DNA of 38,707 nucleotides from contig JAGUWA010000109.1 in the NCBI GenBank assembly GCA_020062605.1, positions 1 through 38,707 on the forward strand, read 5' to 3'. Below the pieces are notes generated by a model. It was not told the DNA's origin. It saw only the letters and a program-made list of their open reading frames with translations, and did not search any database. Position numbers and translations under genes: made by a program. Below are positions 18,494 to 29,077 of this stretch, piece after piece (within the stretch, counting starts at the first letter, position 1; each line of letters starts with the position of its first letter). Source of the stretch: Parvibaculum sp. (lineage in GTDB: Bacteria; Pseudomonadota; Alphaproteobacteria; Parvibaculales; Parvibaculaceae).

Positions 18494-19224
18494 AGCGCGT
18501 GGCGATTTTCGGGGCAACCTCAGCAATTGCCGAGGCGGCTGCCCGCGAATGGGCGGGGGAAGGGGCCCGGTTCTTTCTGGTCGGACGTAACGAAACGGCT
18601 CTCGGCGATATTGCCGCCGACCTCAAAGTGCGCGGGGCGGAAGAGGTAACGATCCGGACGGCGGATCTGATGGAAATGGAGGGGCTCGCGAAGCTTTGCC
18701 ACGAGGCCGAAGGCGCGCTTGAAGGGATCGACATTGCGTTGATCGCGCATGGCGTTCTGCCGGACCAGGCGGAGGTTTCCGCGTCGGCGGAGCAGCTTCT
18801 GAAAAATTTGGCTGTCAACGCGCTGAGCCCGGCGGCGCTGATGGTCGAATTGGGACAGATCATGAAGCGCCAGCAGCATGGCAGCCTGGTTGTGATGTCG
18901 TCGGTGGCTGGCGACCGCGGGCGGCCCAGCAACTGGGCCTATGGCGGCGCCAAGGCCATGCTTTCCGTCATGGGGGAGGGTATGGGAATGGAACTCGAGG
19001 CGGCCGGTGTGAGTGTGATTGTATGCAAGCCGGGCTTTGTCGATACGCCGATGACGGAGGCTTTCAAGAAGGGACCGCTCTGGGCGGCGCCGGCGCAGGT
19101 GGCGGGGCCAATTGTGCGAGCGGTTCAGAAAGGGCGAAGTTGTGTCATATATGCCCCGGCTTGGTGGCGAATTGTCATGCTGGTTGTCCGTTTTGCCCCT
19201 GCTTTCATCGTTCGGCGCTTATGA
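18490..19224 (+). CDS. SDR-family reductase, DprE2-like
   Basis: MKRVAIFGATSAIAEAAAREWAGEGARFFLVGRN, VVMSSVAGDRGRPSNWAYGGAKAML (S...YxxxK), CKPGFVDTPMT; ATGA overlap with the DprE1-like gene. Confidence 0.87.
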   Translation: MKRVAIFGATSAIAEAAAREWAGEGARFFLVGRNETALGDIAADLKVRGAEEVTIRTADLMEMEGLAKLCHEAEGALEGIDIALIAHGVLPDQAEVSASAEQLLKNLAVNALSPAALMVELGQIMKRQQHGSLVVMSSVAGDRGRPSNWAYGGAKAMLSVMGEGMGMELEAAGVSVIVCKPGFVDTPMTEAFKKGPLWAAPAQVAGPIVRAVQKGRSCVIYAPAWWRIVMLVVRFAPAFIVRRL

Positions 19225-19285
19225 TCGGCAGGACGCTTGCGCACGCGAGCCTTGCACGGCTTCTTTTTTCCGATGGTGACCTGTG

Positions 19286-20248
19286 ATGCTCGCTTCCCTG
19301 AAATCCGTTGAACATATACTGGCAAGCCCGAGCGACCCCGCTGCGCCGGTGGACCTCACATGGCGTGGCGATGCTTTGACGGAAGCGAAGGTGAACGACA
19401 GGGAGGGCCGGTCTGTATCGATGCCTCTGATATCGGGGCAGCCCATCCTGATCGACTTCGACGAAAGCGCGGTGTCGCGGCAGTGGTTTGAGGAGAAGCG
19501 CGAAAGTTACTCCCTCGTCGCGGAGCGGCGCAGCCTCCCGCGCGCGATCAAGGCGCGCCTTTTCGGGACCTATGGGGTGAGCAAGCGGAATTTCGAAAAA
19601 TTCAGCCGGGAGATTGCGTCCGGGCAGCCCGGTCCTCGGTTTGTGCTGATGGTGGGTGCCGGTCAGAGGGGCATGGGCACCGAGATACTCTATGACGATC
19701 CGGACACGGCCTTGATCGCATTCGACATCTATCCCTCGCCGTTCACGGTGTTCGCGGCCGACGCCCACCGGATACCTCTGAAGAGCGAATCCGTCGACGC
19801 CGTATGCATCCAGGCCGTTCTGGAGCATGTTCTCGATCCCGCCTGCGTCGTGTCAGAAATCCTTCGCGTTTTGAAGCCCGAAGGCGTCGTCTATGCGGAG
19901 ACGCCGTTCATGCAGCAGGTGCATGAGGGCGCTTCGGATTTCACCAGGTTCACCGAACTCGGACATCGCTGGCTGTTTCGCGATTTCGACACGATAGAGC
20001 GCGGGGCGATCGGCGGACCCGGACTTTCCGTGTACTGGTCGATGAAGTACTTCTTCCGCGGGCTGACTCGCAGCCGGAAGCTTGCCAACATTCTGAGCCT
20101 GCCATTCGGGCTCCTTGCGTTGTTCGATGCCGTGATGCCGCCCGGTCAGGTTATCGACGGCGCGAATGGTGTCTATTTCATCGGGCGAAAATCCGGCAAG
20201 CGGCTAGGATCGCGTGACATCTTCGAACAATATCTCGGCGCGCAGTGA
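19286..20248 (+). CDS. Class I SAM-dependent methyltransferase
   Basis: FVLMVGAGQRGMGTEILYDDPDTALIAFDIYPSPFTVFAADAHRIPLKSESVDAVCIQAVLEHVLDPACVVSEILRVLKPEGVVYAETPFMQQ. Confidence 0.85.
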   Translation: MLASLKSVEHILASPSDPAAPVDLTWRGDALTEAKVNDREGRSVSMPLISGQPILIDFDESAVSRQWFEEKRESYSLVAERRSLPRAIKARLFGTYGVSKRNFEKFSREIASGQPGPRFVLMVGAGQRGMGTEILYDDPDTALIAFDIYPSPFTVFAADAHRIPLKSESVDAVCIQAVLEHVLDPACVVSEILRVLKPEGVVYAETPFMQQVHEGASDFTRFTELGHRWLFRDFDTIERGAIGGPGLSVYWSMKYFFRGLTRSRKLANILSLPFGLLALFDAVMPPGQVIDGANGVYFIGRKSGKRLGSRDIFEQYLGAQ

Positions 20249-20302
20249 CCGGCGTGCTTATCCTTGTCTGCATAAAGAGATAATGCTGTTTCTGCGAGAG
20301 CC

Positions 20303-21406
20303 ATGCGCATTCTTTATTTCATAAACGGATTCGATCCCGGTGGCGCCGAGCACGGGTTGCTGACGCTTGTCGAGAGCGGGTTCTTTTCCGGTCATGATCT
20401 TCGCGTCATGGGCATCTGCCGCGGGCGAGGAGGGCTCGCGGATGCGCTGCGTGCCTCGCTCGGCGAAGGGAACCTGAAAATCGTCGACGACCGGGAAAAC
20501 CTCACTCTTCGCGCCTGTGTTGCGGCTGCCTTCGCGCTGGCGCGGGAGATCGGGCTCTTCCGTCCGGACGTCGTTGTCCTTTCCCTGAAGCAGGCCAATG
20601 TGATCGGCCGTCTCGTGCTGCAGGCATTTCCCGGTCCACGCTGCGTCTCCTTCGAGCACATCTCCCGCTACCGTGCCCGCCGTGCCGAAGCGGTTTACGG
20701 GAAGCTCCTCGCCGCCTTGTCGGGGCGCGTGGACGAGGTCTGGTCGGATTGCAAGGAAACCCTCGAGGCCACGCGTCCCTATTTCAGGAAGCCGGGACGG
20801 CGCGAAGCCGTCGTCCCCCTGTTCCGCGTCCGGCCCGGCGGCGCGGTCAAGACGGATTATTCTGTTGGCACGCCGCTCAGGATTGCCGCCGCCGGACGCC
20901 TTGTCGACCGGAAGAATTTCGACCGGCTCATTCTCGCGGTGAAGGCGCTTGCCGACCGGGGAACACCGGCGGCGCTTACGATATTCGGAGACGGACCCGA
21001 GCATGAAAGGCTGGAACATCTCATCTCCAGTACCGGTCTTGAAGGTCAGGTGCGGCTCGCGGGCTATCGGGACCGGTGGTTCGAGGAGGCGGCCAACGGC
21101 GATCTCTTCGTCAATGCGAGCGACACGGAAGGTTTCTGTATCGTCGTTGCAGAAGCAATGTCCGTCGGTCTGCCGGTGGTGGCGACCGATGTGGGCGGGA
21201 TCAGGGAATATGGCCGCGACGGCGACAACATGCTGAAGGTCGCCGATGCCGGCATCGAGACGCTCGTGGTGGCGATACAGAAGCTGGCGGGTGACGAAGG
21301 GCTTCGCCGGTCGCTCGGTCTGCGCGCCCGGGAAGACATATGCCGCCGCTATTCCGAGGCGGGCATTGCAGAACGTGGACGTTCGGTCCTCGGCGAGGCC
21401 CGGTAA
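20303..21406 (+). CDS. Glycosyltransferase family 4
   Basis: MRILYFINGFDPGGAEHGLLTLVESGFFSGHD...IAAAGRLVDRKNFDRLILAVKAL...TIFGDGPEHERLEHLI...NASDTEGFCIVVAEAMSVGLPVVATDVGGIREYG. Confidence 0.93.
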   Translation: MRILYFINGFDPGGAEHGLLTLVESGFFSGHDLRVMGICRGRGGLADALRASLGEGNLKIVDDRENLTLRACVAAAFALAREIGLFRPDVVVLSLKQANVIGRLVLQAFPGPRCVSFEHISRYRARRAEAVYGKLLAALSGRVDEVWSDCKETLEATRPYFRKPGRREAVVPLFRVRPGGAVKTDYSVGTPLRIAAAGRLVDRKNFDRLILAVKALADRGTPAALTIFGDGPEHERLEHLISSTGLEGQVRLAGYRDRWFEEAANGDLFVNASDTEGFCIVVAEAMSVGLPVVATDVGGIREYGRDGDNMLKVADAGIETLVVAIQKLAGDEGLRRSLGLRAREDICRRYSEAGIAERGRSVLGEAR

Positions 21407-21411
21407 ATCGT

Positions 21412-22716
21412 CTACCGGCCGATGCCGGTGTAGCTGAAGCCCGCGCGTTCCACTTCCGCAATATCGTAGATGTTGCGGAGGTCCACCATGATGGCGCCGC
21501 GCAGGGTCTTTGCCAGCCGGTCGAGATCGAGCGCCCGATATTCGTTCCACTCCGTGATGATGACCACGGCGTCGGAATTCCGGGCGGCCTCGTAGGGCGT
21601 GTCGCAATAGACCACGCTGTCCGGCAGGAGATGCTTTGCTTCCTTCATGCCCTGCGGATCGTGCGCGCGCACGGCCGCGCCGCGTTCGATCAGCGCGGGA
21701 ACGATGTCGAGCGATGGCGCGTCGCGCATGTCGTCCGTTTCCGGTTTGAATGTCAGGCCGAGAACGGCGACCGTCTTTCCCTTCACGGATACGTCGCAGG
21801 CGCGCTCTATCTTGTCGACCATGCGGCGCTTGCGCTCGCTGTTCACTTCGACCACCGCCTCGATGATGCGGGTCGGCGATTGATACTGCTGTGCGGTGCG
21901 GACGAGGGCGAGCGTGTCCTTGGGGAAGCACGAGCCGCCATAACCGGGGCCTGCGTGAAGAAATTTCGAGCCGATGCGGCGGTCGAGGCCGATGCCGCGC
22001 GCGACGTCCTGCACGTTGGCGCCCGTCTTTTCGCAGATGTCGGCCATCTCGTTGATGAAGGTGATCTTCATGGCGAGGAAGGCGTTCGCCGCATATTTCG
22101 TAAGCTCGGCAGTGCGCCGGCTGGTGAAGAGTATCGGCGTTTCGTTGAGATTGAGCGGACGATAGAGCTGGCGCATCACATCGCGGGCGCGCTCGTCCTC
22201 CGCGCCGACTACCACGCGGTCGGGCCGCTTGAAGTCGTCGATGGCCGCGCCTTCCCGCAGGAACTCCGGATTGGAGGCAACCGAGAAATCCGCATCGGGC
22301 GCCACCCGGCGGATGATGGCCTCGACTTCGTCCGCGGTGCCGACGGGGACGGTCGATTTCGTCACAACCACGGTGTAGCCGGTGATCGCGGCGGCGATTT
22401 CTTCCGCTGCCGAATAGACATAGGATAGGTCGGCGTGGCCGTCGCCTCGCCGGGTCGGCGTGCCGACGGCGATGAAGACGGCATCGGCATCCGCGACTGC
22501 GGTCGCGAGGTCGGTGGTGAAGGCGAGCCGCCCGGCGAACCTGTTGCCGTTAACCAGGACGTCGAGCCCCGGCTCGTAGATCGGGATTTGACCCTGCATC
22601 AAGGCGTCGATCTTGGCGGCATCCTTGTCGACGCAAGTCACCGTATGGCCGAAATCGGCAAAGCAGGCGCCGGACACCAGTCCCACATAACCCGACCCAA
22701 TCATCGCCACGCGCAT
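21412..22716 (-). CDS. ugd: UDP-glucose 6-dehydrogenase
   Basis: MRVAMIGSGYVGLVSGACFADFGHTVTCVDKD, GTPTRRGDGHADLSYV, GPGYGGSCFPKDTLAL, GLTFKPETDDMRDAPSL. Confidence 0.96.
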   Translation of the reverse strand: MRVAMIGSGYVGLVSGACFADFGHTVTCVDKDAAKIDALMQGQIPIYEPGLDVLVNGNRFAGRLAFTTDLATAVADADAVFIAVGTPTRRGDGHADLSYVYSAAEEIAAAITGYTVVVTKSTVPVGTADEVEAIIRRVAPDADFSVASNPEFLREGAAIDDFKRPDRVVVGAEDERARDVMRQLYRPLNLNETPILFTSRRTAELTKYAANAFLAMKITFINEMADICEKTGANVQDVARGIGLDRRIGSKFLHAGPGYGGSCFPKDTLALVRTAQQYQSPTRIIEAVVEVNSERKRRMVDKIERACDVSVKGKTVAVLGLTFKPETDDMRDAPSLDIVPALIERGAAVRAHDPQGMKEAKHLLPDSVVYCDTPYEAARNSDAVVIITEWNEYRALDLDRLAKTLRGAIMVDLRNIYDIAEVERAGFSYTGIGR

Positions 22717-22850
22717 GCCGGTACCTCTGTTCTGCTGGCTCGCATTCCCAGTTCGTTCATAGCGGCTTTGGTCCGTTAAATGAAGTCTCGGAGCCGTCTC
22801 CGGCTTGCTTTCTTCCGCATATATGGACCATCTTCCCGAAGCGACAGATC

Positions 22851-23846
22851 ATGGCAGGTGGAGATAAAGGCATGACGGTTCTTGTGACAGGCGCTGCCGG
22901 GTTCATCGGTAGCCACGTTTGCCACCACTTGCTCGATCGCGGCGATACGGTGGTCGGTATCGACGATCTGAACGCCTATTACGACCCCGCCCTCAAGGAT
23001 GCGCGGCTTGAACGCTTGCGGGGCCGGAACGGCTTCTCCTTCCTCAAGGGCGACATTGCCGACACCGGCGCGCTGGCCGATGCCGTCAGGGGAAGAGAAA
23101 TTATCAAGGTGGTTCACCTGGCGGCCCAGGCCGGCGTCCGCTATTCGCTCGAAAACCCGCGCGCCTATGTCCGGTCGAATCTCGACGGGCATCTCGAGAT
23201 CCTCGAGCTCTGTCGCGGTCTCGGTACGGTCGGGCATCTCGTTTACGCGTCTTCCAGCTCCGTCTATGGCGGTAACGAGAAGGTCCCCTTCAGCGAAGAC
23301 GACCCCGTCGATCATCCGGTATCGCTTTACGCCGCCACCAAGAAGGCGGACGAGCTGATGAGCCATGCCTATTCGCACCTCTACGGTATCCCGCAGACAG
23401 GACTCCGATACTTCACAGTCTATGGCCCCTGGGGGCGTCCCGACATGGCCTACTGGCTTTTTACCGAGGCCATGCTGAAGGGGAAGCCGATCCGCGTCTT
23501 CAATGACGGTAATATGTGGCGGGATTTTACCTATGTGGACGACATCGTCCGGGGGACGGTTGCCGCACTCGATCACCCGCCGCAGGCTAACGGGGGAGCG
23601 CCACACCGGATCTACAATATCGGCCACAACAAGCCGGAACGGCTCGGGACCTTCATCGACATCCTGGAGGAGGTCCTCGGGGTCAAGGCCGTTCGCGAAT
23701 ACGAACCCATGCAGCCGGGCGACGTGCCGAGGACCTATGCCGATATCGGGGCGATCGAACGCGATCTCGGCTTCCGGCCCCAGGTCAGTCTTCGGGAAGG
23801 GTTGACCCGTTTTGCCGAATGGTATCGCGGCTACCTCAAAATCTGA
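22851..23846 (+). CDS. UDP-glucuronate 4-epimerase-like NAD-dependent epimerase
   Basis: [49 protein letters not shown]...[39 protein letters not shown]. Alternative start at 22872. Confidence 0.9.
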   Translation: MAGGDKGMTVLVTGAAGFIGSHVCHHLLDRGDTVVGIDDLNAYYDPALKDARLERLRGRNGFSFLKGDIADTGALADAVRGREIIKVVHLAAQAGVRYSLENPRAYVRSNLDGHLEILELCRGLGTVGHLVYASSSSVYGGNEKVPFSEDDPVDHPVSLYAATKKADELMSHAYSHLYGIPQTGLRYFTVYGPWGRPDMAYWLFTEAMLKGKPIRVFNDGNMWRDFTYVDDIVRGTVAALDHPPQANGGAPHRIYNIGHNKPERLGTFIDILEEVLGVKAVREYEPMQPGDVPRTYADIGAIERDLGFRPQVSLREGLTRFAEWYRGYLKI

Positions 23847-23941
23847 CACGTTCAGGTGTGCCGAAGAGGCCCTCGGGGCTTGCCTCGGAGGCCGAAAAAC
23901 GCTCAATTCCGTCGGTTCCGGGCCGGTTTCAGGGCCGGCCG

Positions 23942-25039
23942 ATGCAACGGGGAACGAATGTGACGGCGACGAGAGCGCGAAAAGCCCTGATCACGGGCGT
24001 AACGGGGCAGGACGGGGCGTGGCTCGCACGCCTGTTGCTCGACAAAGGCTACATCGTCCACGGCGTGAAGCGCCGCTCATCCTCCTTCAATACCGGCAGG
24101 ATCGACGATCTCTATCAGGACCCGCATCTCGACAGCGTCCGGCTCTTCCTGCACTACGGCGACCTGACCGACGCCACAAATCTCATCCGGGTCGTGCAGG
24201 AAACGCAGCCGGACGAAATCTACAACCTCGCGGCGCAGAGCCACGTTCATGTCAGTTTCGAGACGCCCGAATATACGGCCAATGCCGATGCCATAGGTAC
24301 GCTGCGTCTGCTTGAGGCGATCCGCATTCTCGGCATGTCGGAGAGCGTCCGCTTCTATCAGGCTTCGACATCGGAGCTTTACGGCAAGGCTCAGGAAACC
24401 CCGCAAAACGAACGTACACCTTTCTATCCGCGCAGCCCTTATGCGGTGGCCAAGCTCTACGCCTTCTGGACGACGGTGAATTACCGGGAGGCCTATGGCA
24501 TGCATGCCTCCAACGGCATCCTGTTCAATCACGAAGGGCCGACCCGCGGCGAAACCTTCGTCACGCGCAAGATCACGCGAGCGGTCGCGGCAATCGAACT
24601 CGGGCTTCAGGACAAGCTCTATCTCGGCAACATCGACGCGCGCCGGGACTGGGGGCATTCGCGTGACTATGTCGAAGGCATGTGGCGGATCGTGCAGCAG
24701 GATGAACCGGACGACTACGTGCTCGCGACCGGCGAGACGCATTCGGTCCGGGAGTTCGTGGAGCTCGCCTTTGCCGAGGTCGGCAGGCACATCGTCTGGA
24801 AAGGGCAGGGAGTGGACGAGGTCGGTCTCGACGCATCCAACGACAAGGTGCTGGTGAAGATCGATCCCCGCTATTTCCGGCCCACCGAGGTCGACGTTCT
24901 TCTCGGAGATCCGAGCAAGGCCCGGCATAAGCTCGGCTGGCACCACAAGACGAAGTTCCCCGAGCTCGTCGCCGAAATGATTGCCGCCGATCTGAAGGCG
25001 GTTGCCCGCGAGGCGAACCGGATCGGCCGGCATGACTGA
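23942..25039 (+). CDS. gmd: GDP-mannose 4,6-dehydratase
   Basis: [48 protein letters not shown]...[35 protein letters not shown]...[17 protein letters not shown]. Start chosen at the Met before the Rossmann motif. Confidence 0.95.
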   Translation: MQRGTNVTATRARKALITGVTGQDGAWLARLLLDKGYIVHGVKRRSSSFNTGRIDDLYQDPHLDSVRLFLHYGDLTDATNLIRVVQETQPDEIYNLAAQSHVHVSFETPEYTANADAIGTLRLLEAIRILGMSESVRFYQASTSELYGKAQETPQNERTPFYPRSPYAVAKLYAFWTTVNYREAYGMHASNGILFNHEGPTRGETFVTRKITRAVAAIELGLQDKLYLGNIDARRDWGHSRDYVEGMWRIVQQDEPDDYVLATGETHSVREFVELAFAEVGRHIVWKGQGVDEVGLDASNDKVLVKIDPRYFRPTEVDVLLGDPSKARHKLGWHHKTKFPELVAEMIAADLKAVAREANRIGRHD

Positions 25040-26063
25040 CAGGCGCTCGGCGCTGGTGACGGGCGTGACGGGGCAGGATGGCGCCTATCTGGTGGAGCTT
25101 CTGCTCGGCAAGGGATATGCCGTTCACGGCATCGCTCGCGATGTCGCGGCGTTCGACTACAGCAGGCTGGGCAATACCCGATACGATGCAGGCGAGTTCC
25201 GGCTCTATAATTGCGACATCACCGATGAAGCTGGCTTGAGAAAACTCGTCGCTGCGATCCGGCCGGACGAAATCTACAATCTTGCTGCTCAGAGCCATGT
25301 TCCGACGAGCCTTGCCGACCCCCGCCGGACGATGGAGATCAACGCCACGGCTGCCGTCAGCCTGCTGAGGATGATTGTCGATCTCGAGTTCCAGGAACAC
25401 ACGCGACTCTTTCAGGCATCGAGTTCGGAGGTCTTTGGTGACGCGAGCGGAGCCGTTCTCACGGAATCGTCTCCCATGCGGCCCTGCAATCCCTATGCGG
25501 AGTCCAGATATCAGGCATATGTCGCATCGACGCGGTTGCGTGCTGAAACGGGGCTTTTCGTTGTAAACGGCTTCTTGTTCAACCATGAGAGCCCCTACCG
25601 AAGTGCCGCCTTCGTTACCCGCAAGATATCCCTGGCGGTTGCTTCGAGGGCGCGGGGTGGGCGTGCGCCGCTCCGGCTCGGCAATCTGGACGTCAGGCGG
25701 GACTGGGGGCATGCGCGTGACTATGTCGCAGGCATGTGGCTGTCGCTGCAGCGGGACCAGCCGGACGACTACATTTTTGCGACGGGTGAGAACCATTCGG
25801 TTCGCGAGTTCGTCGAGTTTGCCTTCGCCACAGCCGGGCGAAGAATCCGCTGGCAGGGCGCGGGGCTTCACGAAGCCGGCCATGACGCCGAGACGGCAGA
25901 GCGGCTTGTCGAAATCGACCCCGCCTTCTTTCGCCCCCATGAAATAAGCGCAACGCTGGGCGACGCATCGAAGGCGCTTCAAGAACTTGAGTGGCGCCCT
26001 CGGACGACTTTCGAGGAACTCGTGCGTGAAATGGTTATCTCGGATCTGGACCGAACTCGCTGA
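25032..26063 (+). CDS. GDP-mannose 4,6-dehydratase-like SDR paralogue (possibly a reductase or altered enzyme)
   Basis: [37 protein letters not shown]...[19 protein letters not shown]...[14 protein letters not shown]...[11 protein letters not shown]. Overlaps gmd by 8 bp. YxxxK reads YAESR. Confidence 0.85.
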   Translation: MTDRRSALVTGVTGQDGAYLVELLLGKGYAVHGIARDVAAFDYSRLGNTRYDAGEFRLYNCDITDEAGLRKLVAAIRPDEIYNLAAQSHVPTSLADPRRTMEINATAAVSLLRMIVDLEFQEHTRLFQASSSEVFGDASGAVLTESSPMRPCNPYAESRYQAYVASTRLRAETGLFVVNGFLFNHESPYRSAAFVTRKISLAVASRARGGRAPLRLGNLDVRRDWGHARDYVAGMWLSLQRDQPDDYIFATGENHSVREFVEFAFATAGRRIRWQGAGLHEAGHDAETAERLVEIDPAFFRPHEISATLGDASKALQELEWRPRTTFEELVREMVISDLDRTR

Positions 26064-26299
26064 CCCCTCTGGGCGACTGTTAACCTAGGTAAATGTAAGC
26101 TCTCCACCGAAAGTTACAGACCGCCGCAGGGCGGATTGAAATGGTTCACAAATCAATACTGCAATTCGCGACTGCCGCTGTTTTCGATCTTGGCTTCTTG
26201 TCCTAGTATTGCAGATGGCTTTGTTGTCCTTCGGGGCAGGAGTAGGCTGTTTTCCAATGCGCGGCGGGTGGGCGGCGCTTAGGCGAACGAAGCCTCGAG

Positions 26300-27877
26300 G
26301 TGATTGAGACGCCGTCAGCGGCTGTGGTTGCCGGCCAGTCCGGTGCGAGGGGACGCCCATTCATGATGAGTCTTGGCAAGAAATCCGGCGACGGGGAACG
26401 GCAGCCTGCAGGCGGTGTGTCGCGGGAACCGTCCGGACTCGTTAATGGGGAGATGTCCCGCGCTCCTTCCGAGCCGGCGAGAGAGCAGACACCCGTCTCG
26501 AAACGGGTCGTTTCCGACACCATCATGTGTGTCGATGGTGTTGCCATCTTTCTCGCCGCACTGGTTGCGAAGTGGGCCTACATCGTCGCATTCCTTCAGC
26601 ACAGCCCCGAGATAGGACCCTACGCGGTGGTTGGCGCCGTCGGAGCGGTGATTGCCGTCGCGGCGATGCATTATCAGGGACTCTATGACTTCGAGGTGCT
26701 GAGCGAAGCCAGGGGGCAGACCCGGCGGATATTCCTGGGGCTCGTTGCGGCGGCAATGTTTCTCGTTGCTATCGGCTATCTGCTGAAGATTTCCGAACAA
26801 TACTCGCGCGGCTGGTTCGCCGTCTGGTTCACGCTTTCCGCGTTTGCGGTGCTTGCGGTGCACGTCGTCAATACGCGGGTGCTGCGGTGGCTCCGCGCGC
26901 TGGGCGCCTTCGCGCGAAACATCGTCATTTATGGCAGCGGCGATATTGCGGAAAGCGTCATCCGGCGCGTCGCGATGTCGCCCATGAACCTGAGGGTGAT
27001 CGGTGTCTTCGACGATCTGTCGCGCGATCAGACGGCGCAAGTCCCGGTGTCGGGCGGGCTTTCCGATCTCATTTCCTTCGGACAGCAACGGCGCATCGAC
27101 GAAATCCTGATCGCCATGCCCATGACGAACGAGTTGCGGATTGCAAATCTTGTTGAGCAACTATCGCTGCTGCCTGCCGATATCAGGATTTGCCCCAGCG
27201 CGACGGCCTTTCGGATCCCGCCAAAGAGGCTTCTGGACTATGAAGGGTTGGCGGTTCTGGAGCTCGAACGGCGGCCCATGGAAGGTTGGGCACCGATCAT
27301 CAAGAATGTCGAAGACAAGCTGCTTGTCTCGTTTCTCCTGATCGCTTTTGCGCCGTTCTTTGTTCTCATTGCATTGGCGGTGAAACTCGACAGCCGGGGG
27401 CCTGCCATTTTCAAGCAGCGTCGCCACGGCTTCAATCATGAGGTTTTCACCCTCTACAAGTTCCGCACGATGCATGTGGTCGAGGATGGGCCTGGCATAG
27501 CGCAGGCGACGCGGCAGGATCCGCGGATAACACGGGTCGGCCGCTTCCTCCGGAAGACCAGCCTCGACGAGCTGCCGCAACTTTTCAATGTGCTGCGGGG
27601 CGACATGTCCCTTGTGGGGCCGCGCCCGCATGCGCTCTCGCATAATGAATATTATTCGACGGTGCTGGCGCGCTACGCGAACCGGCACAAGGTGAAGCCC
27701 GGCATGACCGGGTGGGCGCAGGTCAATGGTTACCGCGGCGAGACCGACACACCGGAAAAGATGCGCCGGCGCGTCGAGCACGATCTCTGGTACATCGAGA
27801 ACTGGTCTGTCTGGCTCGATGTAAAGATTCTCGCCATGACCCCGTTCTATGGTTTCGTAAACACCAACGCCTTTTGA
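26300..27877 (+). CDS. Undecaprenyl-phosphate glucose phosphotransferase (WcaJ-type polyprenyl glycosylphosphotransferase)
   Basis: N-terminal TM bundle, [16 protein letters not shown] Rossmann-like core, C-terminal bacterial sugar transferase domain [23 protein letters not shown]...[37 protein letters not shown]...[21 protein letters not shown]. Start uncertain (GTG 26300 or ATG 26363). Confidence 0.93.
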   Translation: MIETPSAAVVAGQSGARGRPFMMSLGKKSGDGERQPAGGVSREPSGLVNGEMSRAPSEPAREQTPVSKRVVSDTIMCVDGVAIFLAALVAKWAYIVAFLQHSPEIGPYAVVGAVGAVIAVAAMHYQGLYDFEVLSEARGQTRRIFLGLVAAAMFLVAIGYLLKISEQYSRGWFAVWFTLSAFAVLAVHVVNTRVLRWLRALGAFARNIVIYGSGDIAESVIRRVAMSPMNLRVIGVFDDLSRDQTAQVPVSGGLSDLISFGQQRRIDEILIAMPMTNELRIANLVEQLSLLPADIRICPSATAFRIPPKRLLDYEGLAVLELERRPMEGWAPIIKNVEDKLLVSFLLIAFAPFFVLIALAVKLDSRGPAIFKQRRHGFNHEVFTLYKFRTMHVVEDGPGIAQATRQDPRITRVGRFLRKTSLDELPQLFNVLRGDMSLVGPRPHALSHNEYYSTVLARYANRHKVKPGMTGWAQVNGYRGETDTPEKMRRRVEHDLWYIENWSVWLDVKILAMTPFYGFVNTNAF

Positions 27878-27880
27878 CGT

Positions 27881-28771
27881 CTATTTCTTCACGAGCTTGT
27901 CGAGCACGGGCCGGAACTTCGGCTCGATGTCGGGCCGGTCGAGCGCAAGAGCCACGTTGGCAGCCAGATATCCGACCTTGTCGCCGCAATCATATGTCGT
28001 GCCTTCGAAGCGATAGGAAAAGAAATCCTGCTCGTCCATCAGTGCAATCATCGCGTCGGTCAGCTGGATCTCTCCGCCCGCGCCGGGTTTCTGCGTCGCG
28101 AGCTTTGCAAAAATTTCCGGTTGCAGAATGTAGCGGCCCGAGATGATGAGGTCAGACGGAGCATCTTCGACTTTCGGCTTTTCCACCATGCCTGTAATGC
28201 GGAAGGTTTCATGGCCCATGTCGTCGGCGAGGGCGACCACGCCGTAGCGGTTGACATGTTCGTGGGGCACTTCCTCAACGGCGATGATGTTGCCGCCATG
28301 CCGGGAGTAGACATCGATCATCTGCGCAAAGCACCCGCGACGCCCGTGGATCAGCATATCCGGCAGGGCGAGCGCAAAGGGTTCATCGCCTACGATGTCC
28401 CGCGCGCACCAAACGGCGTGGCCGAGGCCGAGCGGTTCCTGCTGGCGAACGAAGCTTGCCGCCCCCGCCATGGGCCGCGAGGCCTTGAGCATTTCGAACT
28501 CCGCAGATTTGCCGCGAGCCTTGAGCGTTGCCTCGAGTTCATAGGCGAGGTCGAAGTGGTCTTCGATCGCGCCCTTGCCCCGGCCGGTTACGAAGACGAA
28601 GTGTTCGATCCCGGCTTCGATCGCCTCTTCGACCGCGTACTGGATGACGGGCTTGTCCACGACAGTCAGCATTTCCTTCGGAACGACTTTCGTGGCGGGC
28701 AGGAACCGCGTTCCAAGACCAGCGACGGGGAAAACGGCTTTTCGAACTTTTCGGGGGGATTTCGAGTTCAT
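27881..28771 (-). CDS. galU: UTP-glucose-1-phosphate uridylyltransferase
   Basis: [66 protein letters not shown]. Confidence 0.96.
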   Translation of the reverse strand: MNSKSPRKVRKAVFPVAGLGTRFLPATKVVPKEMLTVVDKPVIQYAVEEAIEAGIEHFVFVTGRGKGAIEDHFDLAYELEATLKARGKSAEFEMLKASRPMAGAASFVRQQEPLGLGHAVWCARDIVGDEPFALALPDMLIHGRRGCFAQMIDVYSRHGGNIIAVEEVPHEHVNRYGVVALADDMGHETFRITGMVEKPKVEDAPSDLIISGRYILQPEIFAKLATQKPGAGGEIQLTDAMIALMDEQDFFSYRFEGTTYDCGDKVGYLAANVALALDRPDIEPKFRPVLDKLVKK

Positions 28772-29077
28772 AGCTCTTGCTTGTTCTGGGAGACCAGTCT
28801 CAACAACTCTCGATGTCTCGTCTGGTTTCGCATTTCTTCCTATGGGCCGCAAGCTGTGACCTCTCCGTGGCGGGGAAGATCACAGAGAGCCTCGCCGGAG
28901 TGGAAATCCGCCGGGAACCGCAGTGGATGGCGCTTGCTCGCCCGTGATCGGGGCACAAGCCTTAACCATCGCCGCCTGTCCGGGGATGAAATCCGCCTCA
29001 AATTCCCGTACCTTGGGCGTGTCGGCCTGTGGCTGGCTGGATACCTTTCCTGTCGGGCAAACTGGATGGAGCTTCGC

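Noticed and set aside
21414-21429. accggc-cgat-gccggt hairpin considered as a bidirectional terminator
   Set aside because: Short stem inside the ugd stop region with no T-tract on either side; likely a codon-driven coincidence.
20258-21931. 557-aa minus-strand ORF
   Set aside because: Antisense to the GT4 gene 20303-21406 and out of frame with ugd; no coherent protein motifs.
24077-25982. Minus-strand ORFs of 318 and 469 aa across the gmd pair
   Set aside because: Similar to each other only because they are antisense translations of the two gmd paralogues.
26121-26134. ccgcc-gcag-ggcgg hairpin upstream of the WcaJ-type gene
   Set aside because: Only 5 bp of stem in GC-rich DNA and no poly-T; not enough for a regulatory call.
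28121-29077. Long upstream extension of the manC ORF
   Set aside because: Antisense to galU and not similar to ManC; manC begins at MIYPVILSGG (29078).
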